Shown: positions 10,314 to 22,770, counted from the stretch's first letter. The stretch is 64,000 nt of DNA from Lumbricus terrestris (GCA_949752735.1 OX457047.1:37801255-37865254), one strand, 5' to 3'. Numbers and translations: made by a program. The notes: generated by a model not told the origin, from the sequence alone.

Positions 10314-11373
10314 TGTCTGATCACTTTCTCCTTTATTTGCAACCGGGATTTGTCGGACGGTTGCGCCTGTTTGTTGAGGCATGATGTATGTTCTTTGTAT
10401 TACCGTGGATAAATAGCAATCTATTGCTGCATGGATCGATTTTGAATACTGCACCATTTATTTTTTTCTCTTACCTGTTATTTATGTAATTTTATTTCGT
10501 CTCCCAGATTTTTGAAGTCATAATATTTTATTGCATGACGTTGACACCACTGACTTGATTTGATGTATGGCCCATAAAAATAGCTGGTCAGCATGACGTG
10601 GCTTTTTTGCATTAAACGTCAATCTCTTTGCTGTTACTCACCCAATGTCCCAAGTCCCAGAAACATTGACTGACATGTCTAATATCTATATAAATTATAA
10701 ATGTTATGATGCTCAAACCTGCTTGCCGACATTCATACATACGTGCATGCATTGCATACATATATACAATACACAACACATGTACGTTCGTACATGCTTT
10801 GAGATCTCTGCTGCCCTACGCTGAGTGCACCAGAATTGTTGATTTTTCACTGTACTGAGCAGGCTGTGCTCATCGTCCTTTTGCCCGCAATGCTACCAAA
10901 CAAAGGTAATCTACTCAGAAGTGCTCCCAGTTCAGCAATGGCTAAATAAGGCGGTTTTTAAACGATAAAGGAACATAGATTAGTATTATATTTGCATTCA
11001 TGCATACATGTAAATAATATATATGCATTTTTTGTACCAATATACAATATTATAATACATGCATCTATATACAATACATACAAACGGGTATACATGGAGT
11101 TCTCAATGCATTTGGTGTTCATTTATTATATAACTTATTATATATTATTATAGAAATCTCTGATCTTCCACTAACAAAGTGACGTTTAAACTCTGACATT
11201 ATTATATAGCCTGGTGCCTGGAGGTCACACCACTAGGTTTCTTTCTCGCTTAAAAACTGCCTTTTATATATTATTTTGTGTGGAGGCTGTGGTTTATGAC
11301 CAAAAATTAACTGAAGTCGGTCCTTTAGAACTGATTCCATAATCATGATGGATGTTATTGTTGTGATGTTCAG
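10314..11373 (+). other. Presumed PISD intron 1
   Basis: AT-rich with repeated acataca/tacatgca words at 10730-11090 and the 46-bp repeat copy at 11152. No gene seen. Confidence 0.45.
11152..11197 (+). repeat. 46-bp direct repeat, copy 2
   Basis: Second copy of the segment at 9487-9532, same orientation, 1,665 bases downstream, inside the presumed PISD intron 1. It is surrounded by AT-rich sequence. Confidence 0.85.
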
Positions 11374-11610
11374 CTGATGTTTTATCGCCTTCTTCCGCTG
11401 AAGACCGCCTCTCGTCTCTGGGGTCGCTTCAACCAGCTCCAGCTGCCCGTCTGGCTGCGCACTCCGGCGTTTCGTCTCTACATCTCCGCGTTCGGCTGTC
11501 GTCTCGAGGACGCTCTGGTGCAGGACCTCACGAAGTACCGCAATCTCAGCGAATTCTTTCAGAGGTCGCTGCGACCCGGAATCCGACCGATAGATTGCGC
11601 TCCGCTGCTC
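11374..11610 (+). CDS. PISD: PISD exon: start of decarboxylase domain
   Basis: Acceptor gttcag at 11368-11373 and donor CTC|gtatgt at 11611; 79 codons, phase 0 at both ends. Contains YRNLSEFF and the run-up to the SPVDG motif. Confidence 0.9.
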
Positions 11611-12117
11611 GTATGTGGTTCTCGCTGTTTTTGCTGGTTGCTATGGTTACCGACTGGCGATGATTTATTTTTCGGTTGTTCTTTGTTTATTGTTGAATCA
11701 TTCAGTCATTCATTCATTCATTCGTTCAGTCATTCACTCATTCAGTCATTCATTCAGTCATTCGTTTATTCATTCATTCGTTCATTGAGTCATTCATTCA
11801 TTCATTCATTCATTCAGTCTGTGGACTTATATATAGCGCTTCTTCAAGAAACATGCTGAAGAGCATTCCCAGCCCAACCATGGCACAAGAAAAAAGACCT
11901 GAGAGATTTATGAAACGACGTTTGATTGATCGGATGTAATAAATGCAGTGTTGAAGGGTGGAGGTCATTCCAGGTAGATGGCCATTGGCCCTGCAACTGA
12001 GAAAGCTCGACGTTGCCTGGCAGTTAAACGAGCCCGTGGAACTTGGAGTTGCCCTTCATGTTTATGTTTTTATTTTTGTATATCTGAATTCTGGACGCTG
12101 TTAGTTTTCTATGGTAG

Positions 12118-12177
<60 letters not shown>

Positions 12178-14889
12178 TTAATAAATATATATATTTTATG
12201 TGTATATATATACATTTAATAAATATATATATATATTATATGTGTATATATACATTTAATAAATATATGTATTTCTATGTATCTAGTCAAATAGTTCTTC
12301 TTACACACTGTCATAGCTCAGCCTAGTTTTTATGGATTATGTACTAGAGCTCGACATCGTATGGATGATAGATAGGTCAGCCAGCTGTTTAATGGAATTC
12401 CGTTTGTTCGGTGTAGGTCAGCCCGGTTGATGGCACGGTCCTGTATTTCGGACCGGTTGAGAACGGCGTCTTGGAGCAGGTGAAGGGCGTCACGTACTCC
12501 CTGAAGGGCTTCCTGGGTCCGATGGACGAGCTGTTGTCGTCGTGCATCAACATCGCGACCACAAAGACGAAGCCGGTAAAGTTCTCCATCGAAGGTGACC
12601 TTGAGACGGACGTTTCCTTCGACAACTTTCTCTGCACTCTAAACGCCGACGACCTCAGCTACCACCAGAACATTCTGACGAACGCGTCCAACCAGCTTTT
12701 CCAGTGCATCATCTACCTGGCTCCGGGTGACTACCATCGATTCCACTCGCCCGCTGATTGGACCGTCTACGGCCGTCGACATTTTCCAGGTACTGTAAAA
12801 TGGATGTGTGTACATGAGTACTTACTTATTAAATGGTCATTCCATGTCAAATCAACCAAATTTTTAATAATGAAAATAATAACAATGATAATAGTAATAA
12901 TAATAATGATATTAATGCTAAACTTGGGATGGAAGTTAACCGAGGCGACACAGAACAGACTCGAGACAAGCTACCTATTTCAGAGAATCTCGGTAGCAGT
13001 CCAACATGGGAATGCCATCAGCTTCTCTTTCACATTGCCTTTGCAACAATGCTATAATAATAATAATAAATGGCAGCATTCGGATAATAATAATAATGAT
13101 AATAGTAATAATGATGATAATAATAATGATGATGATGATTATGATAATAATGATAATAATAATAATAATAATGTAATAATAACAACAGCAGTATCAACAA
13201 CACCAGCCCGAACAATGATAACAATAATAGATGCATTCAGACTTTGGTTATGCTTGCAAAGTGCTTCCTGGGTTGAAGGTAAATCTTCCCTGGTTTGGAG
13301 ATTGTCTTGCTCTTTCCTATGCTCTATGTTTACGAAGGAGTCATGTTTAATTTCTTCATTGTAAAATTCTGCATTTGTGTTTGAAATCACAGGTGAGCTG
13401 TTCAGTGTGAACCCTGGCTTTGCACGCTGGCTCCAGGGTCTGTTCAACTTCAACGAACGAGCGGTCTACGTTGGCCGATGGCAGAATGGATTCTTTTCGA
13501 TGACTGCGGTTGGCGCAACAAACGTCGGCTCGATCAGCGTCGACTTTGACAAGGTCGGAATTCACGATTTCATATTTGTATAATGTATCAATCAATAAAT
13601 CAATCAATCAATCTTTTTTATTGACCACAAAGTAATACAAGCGTACAGTTTACAAGTTTTCATATGCAGATAGCAGAATGGTTGTATATTCATGATTTTG
13701 TTGAACCTCTATATGTAACAAGTTATTATGCAAACATGAGATACCAGAGAGAGAGAGTGAGACAGACAGACAGAGAGAGAGTGAGACAAACAGGCAGACA
13801 GAGAGAGAGTGAGACAGACAGAGAGAGAGAGTGAGAGAGACAGAGAGAGATTGAGACAGACAGAGAGAGAGAGAGTGAGACAGACAGACAGAGAGGGAGA
13901 CAGACAGACAGAGAGAGAGAGATAGAGACAGACAGAGAGAGTGAGAGAGACGGAGAGAGTGAGACAGACAGACAGACAGAGAGAGTGAGACGGACAGACA
14001 GATGGTTTTATGGCTACGATGAAACGCAGGTTGTTTACTTTTGAAGCCATCTGTTTTAACGCTTTCTACTCTATTCATTTATCAATTTTTTGCATACCTT
14101 GTCACATTTGCCATGGACATTGCATGGGTTTCACAGTGTATGTATGTGCACTTGTTGTAGCGCACCTTCAACATTCTCGCTCAGAAGTGCCTCCGACTGC
14201 AGTGCAGACACTGGATCAGAGTTTCACACCGAAGCAGTTGTGAGTGAAGGACTTGCTCAAGGTCCTTACCAAGCGGCTTAAGGTGGATGTAAACCTCCAA
14301 CCCTCAGGCTGCAAGGCAACGAGTATACCCACTGGTCCAATATGGATTTCGTGTGGGTATGCTGGCAGTGTAGGGACATTTTCTTAAAGACTTTCTTATT
14401 TCCTCATGTCTGTCACGCTAAGAGCGCCTCTGAATAGCCAGTACTGTAAGAGTCGCTTTATAAATTCTCATATATACAATCCAATATAAAAAATTTATAG
14501 GTTGCATTTGCTTTTAATTTTGTTTATCTTACAAGAACAATGTATTACAAGAACAATGTATTACAAGAACAATGTATTACAAGAACAATGTATTACAGGA
14601 ACAATGTATTTCCGATTGTTTCCAGAACTTGTCAACAAACGTGAAATCAGCGTGGAAGACAGGGTCTTTCTCCGACGCCGTTTTCCTTTCCAGACATTGC
14701 AACGGTGTTAAGTTAAGGAAAGGCAGCGATTTCGGTGCTTTCAATCTTGGTTCTACCGTTGTCCTACTCTTCGAAGCACCGCCGACGTTCGAATTCCAAA
14801 TCGAAATCGGTCAGAAACTGAAGTACGGGCAGGGAATTGGCGGATGGTCACCGGCAATGCCGGCTTACCGGTGCAGAAGAAGCATATAA
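11374..14889 (+). CDS. PISD: Phosphatidylserine decarboxylase, mitochondrial
   Basis: This enzyme makes phosphatidylethanolamine from phosphatidylserine at the mitochondrial inner membrane. Secure exons are 11374-11610, 12417-12789, 13393-13553 and 14626-14889, together 344 codons and a TAA stop; phases 0, 1 and 0 all agree. Family landmarks in order: [28 protein letters not shown], the SPVDG aspartate (codon 12429-12431), [23 protein letters not shown] histidines (12735-12746), [22 protein letters not shown], and FNLGST (14740-14757). Known for the family: the precursor cuts itself between Gly and Ser of LGST, and that Ser (14752-14754) becomes the pyruvoyl cofactor; all triad positions are present. 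An insert of roughly 25 residues lies between FLGP and YLAPGDYH relative to the vertebrate protein as I remember it, and there is a 15-residue C-terminal extension. The N-terminus is uncertain (see 9534-10313). Confidence 0.93.
11697..12055 (-). repeat. (ATTC)n and retroelement-tail repeat in PISD intron
   Basis: Imperfect (ATTC)n at 11697-11820 is followed by atatatagcgcttcttcaag, the minus-strand version of the tail seen at 5965, 39440 and 44655. A body segment with gaggtcattccagg follows, related to 45050. Together it reads as a minus-strand short interspersed element. Confidence 0.6.
12117..12275. repeat. (TA)n and 35-bp tandem AT repeat
   Basis: Pure TA to about 12173, then three copies of a unit containing tacatttaataaatata. 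Confidence 0.9.
12417..12789 (+). CDS. PISD: PISD exon: SPVDG to RRHFPG
   Basis: Acceptor gtgtag ending 12416 and donor CAG|gtactg at 12790, ending in phase 1. Holds the catalytic aspartate and histidine and the lineage-specific insert around [16 protein letters not shown]. Confidence 0.92.
12875..13235. repeat. (AAT)n / (GAT)n microsatellites in PISD intron
   Basis: Interrupted trinucleotide runs at 12877-12915 and 13050-13175, with ordinary intron sequence between. Confidence 0.85.
13393..13553 (+). CDS. PISD: PISD exon: SVNPG to VDFDK
   Basis: Acceptor tcacag ending 13392. The donor AAG|gtcgga at 13554 is a weak GT donor, but it is supported because joining to 14626 restores FDK-NLSTN, matching the family pattern FD-DL-TN. 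Confidence 0.88.
13575..13640 (-). mobile_element. LINE 3' tail, (TTGA)n on minus strand
   Basis: (AATC)n next to tttttattgaccacaaagta resembles the reverse complement of a LINE 3' end with a TTGA-type tail. Only the terminal part is recognisable. Confidence 0.4.
13744..14003. repeat. (GACA)n/(GA)n purine-rich microsatellite
   Basis: About 260 bases of mixed gacagaca and gagaga units in the last PISD intron. Confidence 0.95.
14529..14608 (+). repeat. 16-bp minisatellite, five copies, next to a 3' splice site
   Basis: Five copies of TTACAAGAACAATGTA (the last with one change). The array ends 17 bases before PISD exon 14626, so the branch point must fall within the array or in the short unit between. 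Confidence 0.95.
14626..14889 (+). CDS. PISD: PISD last exon with LGST self-cleavage site
   Basis: Acceptor tgtttccag ending 14625; 87 codons and TAA. Contains [17 protein letters not shown] and FEAPPTFEF. The intron just upstream is a 16-bp minisatellite that ends 17 bases before the exon. Confidence 0.92.
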   Translation, partial: NLSTNVKSAWKTGSFSDAVFLSRHCNGVKLRKGSDFGAFNLGSTVVLLFEAPPTFEFQIEIGQKLKYGQGIGGWSPAMPAYRCRRSI

Positions 14890-15263
14890 GTATATAGTAA
14901 TGTCTCGGTATATATATATAATATATATATATAATATATTTATAATATATATATAATATATATGTGTGTATATATAATTATATATTTACACGCAAAAATA
15001 TACATTGCTCATTGTGTTTTTGTTTGCCCTGGGCCAGGCCAAAGTTATTATTGAAGGCTCGGCTGCTCTTGAGGCTTTACGTAATCTGTCGTGAGCACTT
15101 TGTTGATGCCGATCAATTGATTGATTGATTGTTTTTTTGTACGTCTGTGAGTTGAATATCTGTTGAGTTGGCATTGTCCGGAAATCATTTCCGAAGCCAG
15201 AATTATTCGTTTGTTGCTGTTGCGCTGTTGTGAATTTGAAGCCATGATAACTAATTTAATAAA
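14890..15263 (+). promoter_or_regulatory. PISD 3' UTR with candidate poly(A) signal
   Basis: AATAAA at 15258-15263 followed by a T run lies about 370 bases after the stop. A TA-rich repeat (14911-14990) lies in between. The signal is sequence-only evidence. Confidence 0.4.
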
Positions 15264-15269
15264 GTTTTT

Positions 15270-16700
15270 TTCATATATTGCAATGTTCATACATTGCGTA
15301 CATGACTTGATGTTAATATTGCGGCTTCAAAAAAGCACTTTTCGCAGTCACTTGTGTATTCTATTTTTAAACAAAGCATCCTTATATGCATCTGGTGATC
15401 AAATTTTTTACAAAGCCCTTTAGAACATTTCAGTTTTGCAATGTTGGGTGTCAGCCATGGTTGACATGTGATGCAACAGCACTGATTTTGAGAGACTTTA
15501 TTTTTTGATTGTATAGATGAAGATTGGGTTAACTATACTATGACTCTGTTTAAATGAAGTTCAGTTGCTGGGTGTTGAATTCATGATGAAGTGACTTACG
15601 CGTTTTACTTATAATTATAATGCAATGCGATATTGGTGATGACAGGTTTAATGTGATACTCAAACAAAGCACATTATATTTTTGGAATGCTGTAATTCAG
15701 TTTTGCGCATTGCTATTATTATTATTATTGTTTTTAATAAGAAAAAAAAAAATTAAAATTGGCTGTGGTGATTGTAGTTATTATTATTGTTATTATTATT
15801 GTTATTATTATTATTTTAATTGGCGGTGGTGAATATAATTCCTTTGTTATTCTGGAGTTAGCAGTCATCTTCGTCAGTCGGTTGTGTAAAATGCAATTAA
15901 TTGAAACGGTAATAGATCATTGTATCCAGGTATCACAAGGATGTTGACATGTATGTTAGCGACTCTGGGTGGAGTTGGAGGTTGGGGGAGGGATTGGTAG
16001 TGCTCGATGCAGGGCTGACCAGAGAAATTCGGGGGGTCCTAGGCAGAGCAATCACAGGGCCCTAAACTATCTTAAGACTTAACAAGAAACCATTTTCTTA
16101 GATTGAAACAATTTGAAGTTGGTTTATTTATCAGCTAGTTTTATATTTATAATTTAAAAGGTCAATCCTATAATTATTGTCTCAGCACAATGGTGTTACA
16201 CATTATTTTATTTTATTGATTAAAATTCAATTGATGCTATTCTCTGGTTTCTTGTTTTTTCCTTTTTCTATACTGGTTTCTATTTTTCTCAGCCAGTTTT
16301 ATATATAATTCAAGATTTTACTTCATTTTCGTTTTGCGTTTGTGATAATGTAATCTGAACAATGTTCATAATTGTTTATTATGGTGTTATTTTTGTTGAA
16401 CATACGAATATATTAATTAAATATTAAATACTGTGATGTATATGGAAAATGTAGGACCTGTTTTATGAAGTTTGGTGACACTGTTCTCATTTTGATGGTG
16501 GGATCATCATTTTGCTGACATTTGTTATTAAAATCCAGTGTTATTCTTTTAACAGATTTCTCTCGTTACCAGTGTTTGATGAGCGTACGAGTTCCCGGAT
16601 CATTCTCATGTATTTGACGTTTGTTCAGTTGTTTGCTATTCTGTACGATTGTTCACTTTGATGTGATGAACACATTCATGTTAAAGTGCTTAAACTGACT
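15270..16700. other. Unassigned AT-rich spacer
   Basis: (TTA)n/(TTG)n trinucleotide runs at 15713-15820; otherwise nothing recognised. Confidence 0.35.
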
Positions 16701-16920
16701 AGCACTTGTGTGTGCGTGAGTGCGAGCGAGAGACAGAAACAGAGAGAGGGAGAGAGATCATTTCTATAGTGCCTTCAATTCTTCAAAGAATCTCTCAAAT
16801 ATCAGGTACTTCATTATCTTTTCTCCGAAGATGCTTCATTTACTCAGATATATACATTTCTTTGGATGATAAACTGCCCAGTGCCATGTCTATTCAGTTA
16901 GTATGTGTAATTTTTGTGTA

Positions 16921-16934
16921 TGTATATATATATA

Positions 16935-16973
<39 letters not shown>

Positions 16974-17170
16974 CCTGGTTAGCGCACTGGATAAAGAATA
17001 TCAAGACGCCTCTGTGTGCTAGTTCACTTACCAATCGTATCTTATTCTAGAAATTTGAATCGGGCTATATTGGTTTGTGCGTGGGCAGCTTAATTGCCAC
17101 GATATCCATTTGGATGAGCTGCATTGGGTAAGGATTTCATCGGATAAATTCAGTGAAAAATGAGTAGGAT
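16921..17170 (+). repeat. (TA)n then possible decayed tRNA-like SINE
   Basis: TA run to about 16969, then TGGCCTGGTTAGCGCACTGG, which resembles a tRNA D-arm/A box. No clear B box survives. Low confidence beyond the microsatellite. Confidence 0.3.
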
Positions 17171-17714
17171 TGCGGCCATGAGCTCAATCTAGATATTATG
17201 TGTAATTTATCTAGTTGTATGTGAGTATGTTGCAATGCCCAAAGTCTTTTATTGCTTAAATTCCGTCTCGTTCGGACTTGTTCTTCTAATTTGAAGCTAT
17301 TTTTCTGTCTCGGTATTCAAATGTGATAACTGTTTCACATTACAGTCATTACTGTTATGTGTGGTCCATATTTTAACATGTATTGGGGATTTTAGTTAAC
17401 TTATTTACACAACTATATTGAAATGTAGGAACAGTGACAGTTTAGGAATGTAAATTTATATATTCTGAATATTTTCCATCTAAAATGGGTTTCTGACCAC
17501 ATTAAGTTTCTGATTCTTGCCTTAATTTTTCTCACTGGAAGTGTAGTGTAGCTTATTTTTTTAGACATTTCTGAGATCATATTTTATGAGAATACTTTAA
17601 TGATTAAATTGCCATTCTGATGTTTCGAGCCGCTTTCATCAAACGTTTAACTCATTAGCTGCTTGTCGAGCAGCATTGCTCGAGTACTGGTCTAATTTTT
17701 TGAGTGTAGTGCAT

Positions 17715-18065
17715 ACAATGTGTCAAAGTCACTTAGGTATTTTCATGAGATGTTCTAGCTAATATGTGCCATCAGTAAATAAATGCTTCACAGTCGTTTT
17801 ACGTATTTTCCTGACTAAGTTAATATCTTATGGGCAAGTATGGCCCATCGAGCCTTGTTAATTAAAGTCATTTAGGTGTTTTTAATGAATAGCTAGTGGG
17901 TAATATGCCTCATAAGAGTCATTTGGTGTTTTAACGACTAGATTATCAATGGCAATTTTGTTTCACCAGAGTCATTTAGGTTTTTTTATTGACTAAACAG
18001 CTATCAGCAAATGTGCATAATTAATCAGAGTCATTTAAGTGTTTTCTGGTTCATTGATTGGATAA
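17715..18065 (+). repeat. Diverged 60-75 bp tandem repeats
   Basis: At least five imperfect units share agtcatttaggtgtttt followed by a variable part with tgactaa and ctagc words. Confidence 0.6.
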
Positions 18066-18393
18066 TTATATCACTTGATGTGTCAGCATTATTAGTTGAG
18101 GGTTAATATGAGCCTCATGGATTTTTGTTTCTATGTAGTTCCGCTCGTGTTGAACAGTTCTTTGTTCAGTGTCAAGGACTGTCTATTATTGCAGGACTGG
18201 TTACTCATGGACATTTTCTGATTTACTACATCCATTTCACTCTCAAGTTCTCAACCATAATTGTCACCCCATTTCAAATTCCGTTTCTAACACTAAAGAT
18301 TTAATCTCCAAATGCATTTTACTTTTCAAAAATAATTATTTGGCGATCTGCCCTCAAAAATGTAATTAATCGAAGACTTTTCTTATGTAAGCT

Positions 18394-18573
18394 AGATGTG
18401 CTCGTGGCTTGCGATCATCGGGTTCAAGTCTTTTAGCTGAACTTCGATGCAAAACAGTTATGGGTTCCTGTGCATTCCATGCCTCTGCACCCAGGGAATA
18501 TAATTGGCTTCAGCTCTCTCTTCGTGGCTCAATTTCACTTCCTTCCTTCAAAAAGCGGCTCACAATTCGCTAA
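18394..18573 (+). mobile_element. LINE reverse transcriptase C-terminal fragment
   Basis: Sixty codons read RCARGLRSSGSSLLAELRCK, FHASAPREYNWLQLSLRGS and SFKKRL before TAA. This is the SAPREWN-LP-LR-SFKK-L pattern at the end of many animal LINE polyproteins. It is truncated on the left by an in-frame stop. Confidence 0.75.
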
Positions 18574-18579
18574 ATCTCC

Positions 18580-19120
18580 TTGGCTTTAAAGCACTGCATC
18601 TTCCTCTGGCGGCTGACTATCCGTGCCTCAGATTTTTTTCTGTGTGACATTGCGCGCGTTACAAATTTATTCAATAATAATAATGATAATGTGATATTTT
18701 CCAGAACCCAATTATCGTCCAAAAACTAGGGACACAGCTGAATTGGTTGTATTTCCACTTCTGTGTATTAATGATCTGATGTGTTTTTATTATTGATCGA
18801 TGTCAGGTCAAGTGCACCAGTGTTTCAAAGCCATTGTCTTTGGATTTCAGCTGCAGGGTTGAGCAGATAACCACTGTCCAGATAGCTGGACCAACATGCC
18901 GCTGCTGCAAGTCCAGTCTAATTGACCCAATGAATGTCAAGAGTTTCCATGACATCACTCCATATAATTGTTAAGTTACATTGCCTTGCTTTTGTGTTCT
19001 CTTGATGCGACTCAATCGAATTGGTGATTTTTTAAACTTATTTATAAAGACAGATGTCTGTGATGTTTTAGACTTGGTTCTGGAGATGCAGAAGTTGCCT
19101 TTTCTGTTGTTGGTCAGTTG
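18580..19120. other. Unassigned spacer
   Basis: Possible LINE 3' UTR to 18690 ending in (AAT)n; nothing else recognised. Confidence 0.3.
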
Positions 19121-19125
19121 CATTT

Positions 19126-19240
19126 CCACTCTCTCTGTCTCTATCTCTCTGTCTCTGTCTGTCTGTCTCTCTCTCTGTCTCTGTCTGTCTCTCAGTCTGT
19201 CTGTCTCTCTATCTCTCTCTGTATCTCTCTCCCCTCTGTC

Positions 19241-19273
<33 letters not shown>

Positions 19274-19290
19274 GTCTCTCTCTCTCTCTA
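19126..19290. repeat. (TCTG)n/(TC)n microsatellite
   Basis: Pyrimidine-rich ctctctgtctgt units for about 165 bases. Confidence 0.95.
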
Positions 19291-19294
19291 TTGA

Positions 19295-19980
19295 CCACAT
19301 TGGTTATTTTGTCGGATGTGACCGCATATCTTTCCATTGAATGGAATGACCATTTGTCACTCGTCATTCGAGCGTTATATAATATTCCGCCGTCGCTGCT
19401 TTTTGCTTTTATTCCGTCATTTTAAATGATGACTGTCCAACCAACGTCAATTCCCGGTTTTGATATTGCTTGCTCTTTTTTGTTCTGCTGGTCTTTAGAG
19501 CAGTCTAGAATTCTAGTTCGGAACATGACCAGAGACATTTTACATGCCATGATGTGGCCAACATATGTTATGCTTAATGTGGTATTTCGCGTGTGTTACC
19601 CCAACCTAGTATCGGTGTTGTCGTATGCAGTGCGCATTGCGAGTTGTATATTTTTTGCACAATGATACGAAGTATTGTTTTGCGCCGCATAATAGATTTT
19701 GTGATTTTTCCGTGTTAGGACAACACACAATTTTTCATTGAAACAGTCACAGATGATTTTTTTGATTGCATGCAGTGCTGTTAGAGCTCTGTTTGAATAT
19801 AATTGGATTTTTTTAAAGATATATTATAGATATAATATTATTACATTTCACGCTATTTTCGCTGTGAAGATATATCTTTGGATTTGGCGTATCTCTAGTG
19901 TTACAAACCGTGTTGTTAGCTTGAACAAGAGATCTCGCTTGCGGAAAACTGATTTCTCTGCTGGGACGTGAATGATACGT
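19295..19980. other. Unassigned AT-rich spacer
   Basis: No gene, RNA or repeat recognised. Confidence 0.35.
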
Positions 19981-19984
19981 CTCA

Positions 19985-20645
19985 CTAACATATCTATTGT
20001 AAATTAAGGGTTATTGTAATAAATTAGTCGTTGCTGTAACAAGTTAATGTTGATCAGTACACTCGTCATATCTTCTGATTTTTACAAGTTGCAGCCTCCC
20101 CAGTATGGTTGCTGCTAATGGGCCATGAGTAGCTGCATACCAACCTCACTCGCATGGGGTAAACTGTGAAAGTGGTGGATACACTGACATCCCTGCAGTT
20201 TTTATGCCTTTGTATGCTGGCATGAAAGTGTATAATAAATTCATGATTATTGCAATAAATTCATGGTTGCTATAATAAATTCTTGGTTATTTTAATAAAT
20301 TGAGAGATGTTGTTATATATTTCATGTCAGCATGCCAACGTGAGGCCCAATGGGCCCGTATTCCTGTATGGGACCACTGTCGGGCCCACCTGAGTGCTAG
20401 CAAAATGTTTGTGGCATGCTGATGTTGCTAATGTATGCTTTATAATAAACTAGTGGTCGCTGTAATAATTAAGTGTTACAGTAATAAGTTATTGCTGACA
20501 GTAATAAGTTAATAGTTGCTGAAGTAAATGGTTATTTTAATACAATGCTGGTTATTATTATTATTCTTTGTAAATTAAGGGTCATTGTAATAAATTAGTG
20601 GTTGCTGTAGCAAGTTAATGGCTACTGTAATAGAGTTAGGTAAGG
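19985..20645 (+). repeat. Degenerate 20-25 bp repeats (aataaatta-gttgctgta)
   Basis: The words gtaataaattagtggttgctgt and relatives recur many times. Two longer matching segments start ttgtaaattaagggt at 19998 and 20569. Confidence 0.6.
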
Positions 20646-20649
20646 TAAC

Positions 20650-21475
20650 TAACTGTACTATCGTAATGCGCAAACTAATGTTGCATTAGTTCTTGACAAC
20701 TTCTTGGGAATAAATTCGATAACCGTTATTATATCTGTTACAAATGCGAGAAGGTGATTTTTGGTTTTTCTGGAGTATCTGACAGCATTTATTTTTTGGC
20801 GTTGAGTTTTAATTTATTGGTAAGCTGAAGCTTTTACTTCTGGAATGATCTGTCAGTTTTTCTGCTTGCTTATTTGTTGACTATAAATATAGGAATGCTT
20901 GCTGTCTCGACGTACTGTGGAGTCGGAAATGACTTTGGCTTTGATCCGTGTCTTACCTTTCGTATAGACTTTCGTGCTTTTGGTTTTGCTTGTAACGATG
21001 CTCTAAATCAGCAGAAATTATCGATTGATTTTTATTGATTTGATTGACCAATCAAACTTTTTGATTGTCCAGTTAAGCAACTGTTAAGCTGATTGACATA
21101 AATTTGCAGACGGACTGATCTAGTGACTGTCTCATTGGCTGTTTCATTTTTGACTGGCTATCACATTGACTGGTGTCTCATTGACTGGCTAGCTTGTTGA
21201 CTGAAATCAGTGATTGGCTGATTACTGACTGATTGGTTGATTGATTGATTTCATTGATTGATTCTTTGTTTGACTCATTGGTTGGTTTAGATGCAGAAGT
21301 TTTTGATGCGTGACTTGGATTTAAAGAATAATTATATTGAAATTAAGTTCAGATGCAGTGGTTCGTGTTTTAACTTTGTTTTGTTAGTTGAATTACTACT
21401 TAGCTCACTCACTTGAGCAGACGATAATAGCATGTTCGGAGGTCATTTCCGGGTCATTCACACGCACGCACACGC
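20650..21475. other. Unassigned spacer with TTGATTGA-type words
   Basis: Loose gattgatt/gactggct repeats at 21020-21270; no gene seen. Confidence 0.4.
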
Positions 21476-21477
21476 AT

Positions 21478-21572
21478 ACGTACATAGATATATACATACA
21501 TAGATACATACATACATACATACATACATAGATATATACATACATAGATACATACATAGATGCATACATGAA
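21478..21572. repeat. (CATA)n/(GATA)n microsatellite
   Basis: Mixed catacata and gatacata units. Confidence 0.9.
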
Positions 21573-21889
21573 TAATCACAAAAATCTTATTTTTCATGTA
21601 ACTTTTTACTTGGGTGCGGTGTGACCACTAGAATAGGTAGCAAATGAAAAATACTACTAAGATACTACTACTGCAGCAACGTATGATTAGTATATGCGCA
21701 CTTTCGCGCGTGCGCATGTTTGTACGTGCATTTTTAAAGACATCGAAAGAACTGGAAGGGTTTTGGCAGCGTATGGACCTGTTTCGATATGCCCGTATCC
21801 TCCTGCCCCTCGGATAGGGGAGACTGGGGGAGCGTGGTCTTTTGGAAGCGATCGGTCGGTTGGAGGTCATTGGGGGAAAATGATTGATT

Positions 21890-22430
21890 ATCGACCCTGA
21901 GGCGGAAGAGATGATTCCAGGGGAAGAGTGGGGCTGCGGTGGCAAGGGAATTGGGAGGAGGAGGATGAATGTGGTATATAGGAAGGGGAGAGTAGGGGAG
22001 GGAAGTGAGGGAACTGAAAAGCTGGGGACCGGAGGGAATTGTGGAGAAGGGAAAGGAGAAGAGGATTGGAGAGGAGGAAGAGGATGAGGAGGAGAAGAGA
22101 GGGTCGACTGTGAATGGTGAATGGAATGGTGGAGGAGAACGGAGAGACGGATAGCTGGTAGGATGGAGAGATGGTGGGAAGGGTGGATGGCTGGATGGAG
22201 AGATGGTGGGAAGGGTGGATGGCTGGATGGAGAGATGGTGGTAAGGACATCATGGAAGCATGCAGTTAGATGGAGAATGACCGATAGTAGGATGTGGAGA
22301 TTAAGAGAAGGATAGAGGGCAGGATAGAGAGGCGGTGGAAAGGAGAGATAGGATGGATAGATGATAGGATGGATAGATGATAGGATGGATAGATGATAGG
22401 ATGGATAGATGGTGGGAACGATAACCGAGT
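21890..22430 (+). repeat. Purine-rich tract with 32-bp and 16-bp minisatellites
   Basis: GA/GGA-rich from 21890. A 32-bp unit containing gtgggaagggtggatggctg is repeated at 22165-22245, and a 16-bp unit taggatggatagatga is repeated four times at 22342-22410. Confidence 0.85.
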
Positions 22431-22461
22431 GATCGATTAAAGAGAAGGGTGAATGGGGCGT

Positions 22462-22671
22462 TGTTTGTGCGTGTGCGTGCTTGTGTGTGTGTGTGTACGT
22501 GTGTGTGTGCGTGCGGGCGTGTGGATGTGTGTGTGTAAGAGAGAGATACGTCTACACAGAGAGAGACTGACACAGACAGAGACAGATACACTGAGAGAGA
22601 GATAAGCCTACAGAAAGAGAGATATACAGAGAGAGATACACCGAGAGAAAAAGGAGGTAGAGAACCAGAGA

Positions 22672-22718
<47 letters not shown>

Positions 22719-22733
22719 AGAAAGAGAGAGATA

Positions 22734-22770
<37 letters not shown>
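22462..22770. repeat. (TG)n, (GAGA)n and (AC)n microsatellite cluster
   Basis: TG-rich to 22540, GA-rich 22548-22732, AC 22735-22767. Confidence 0.95.
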
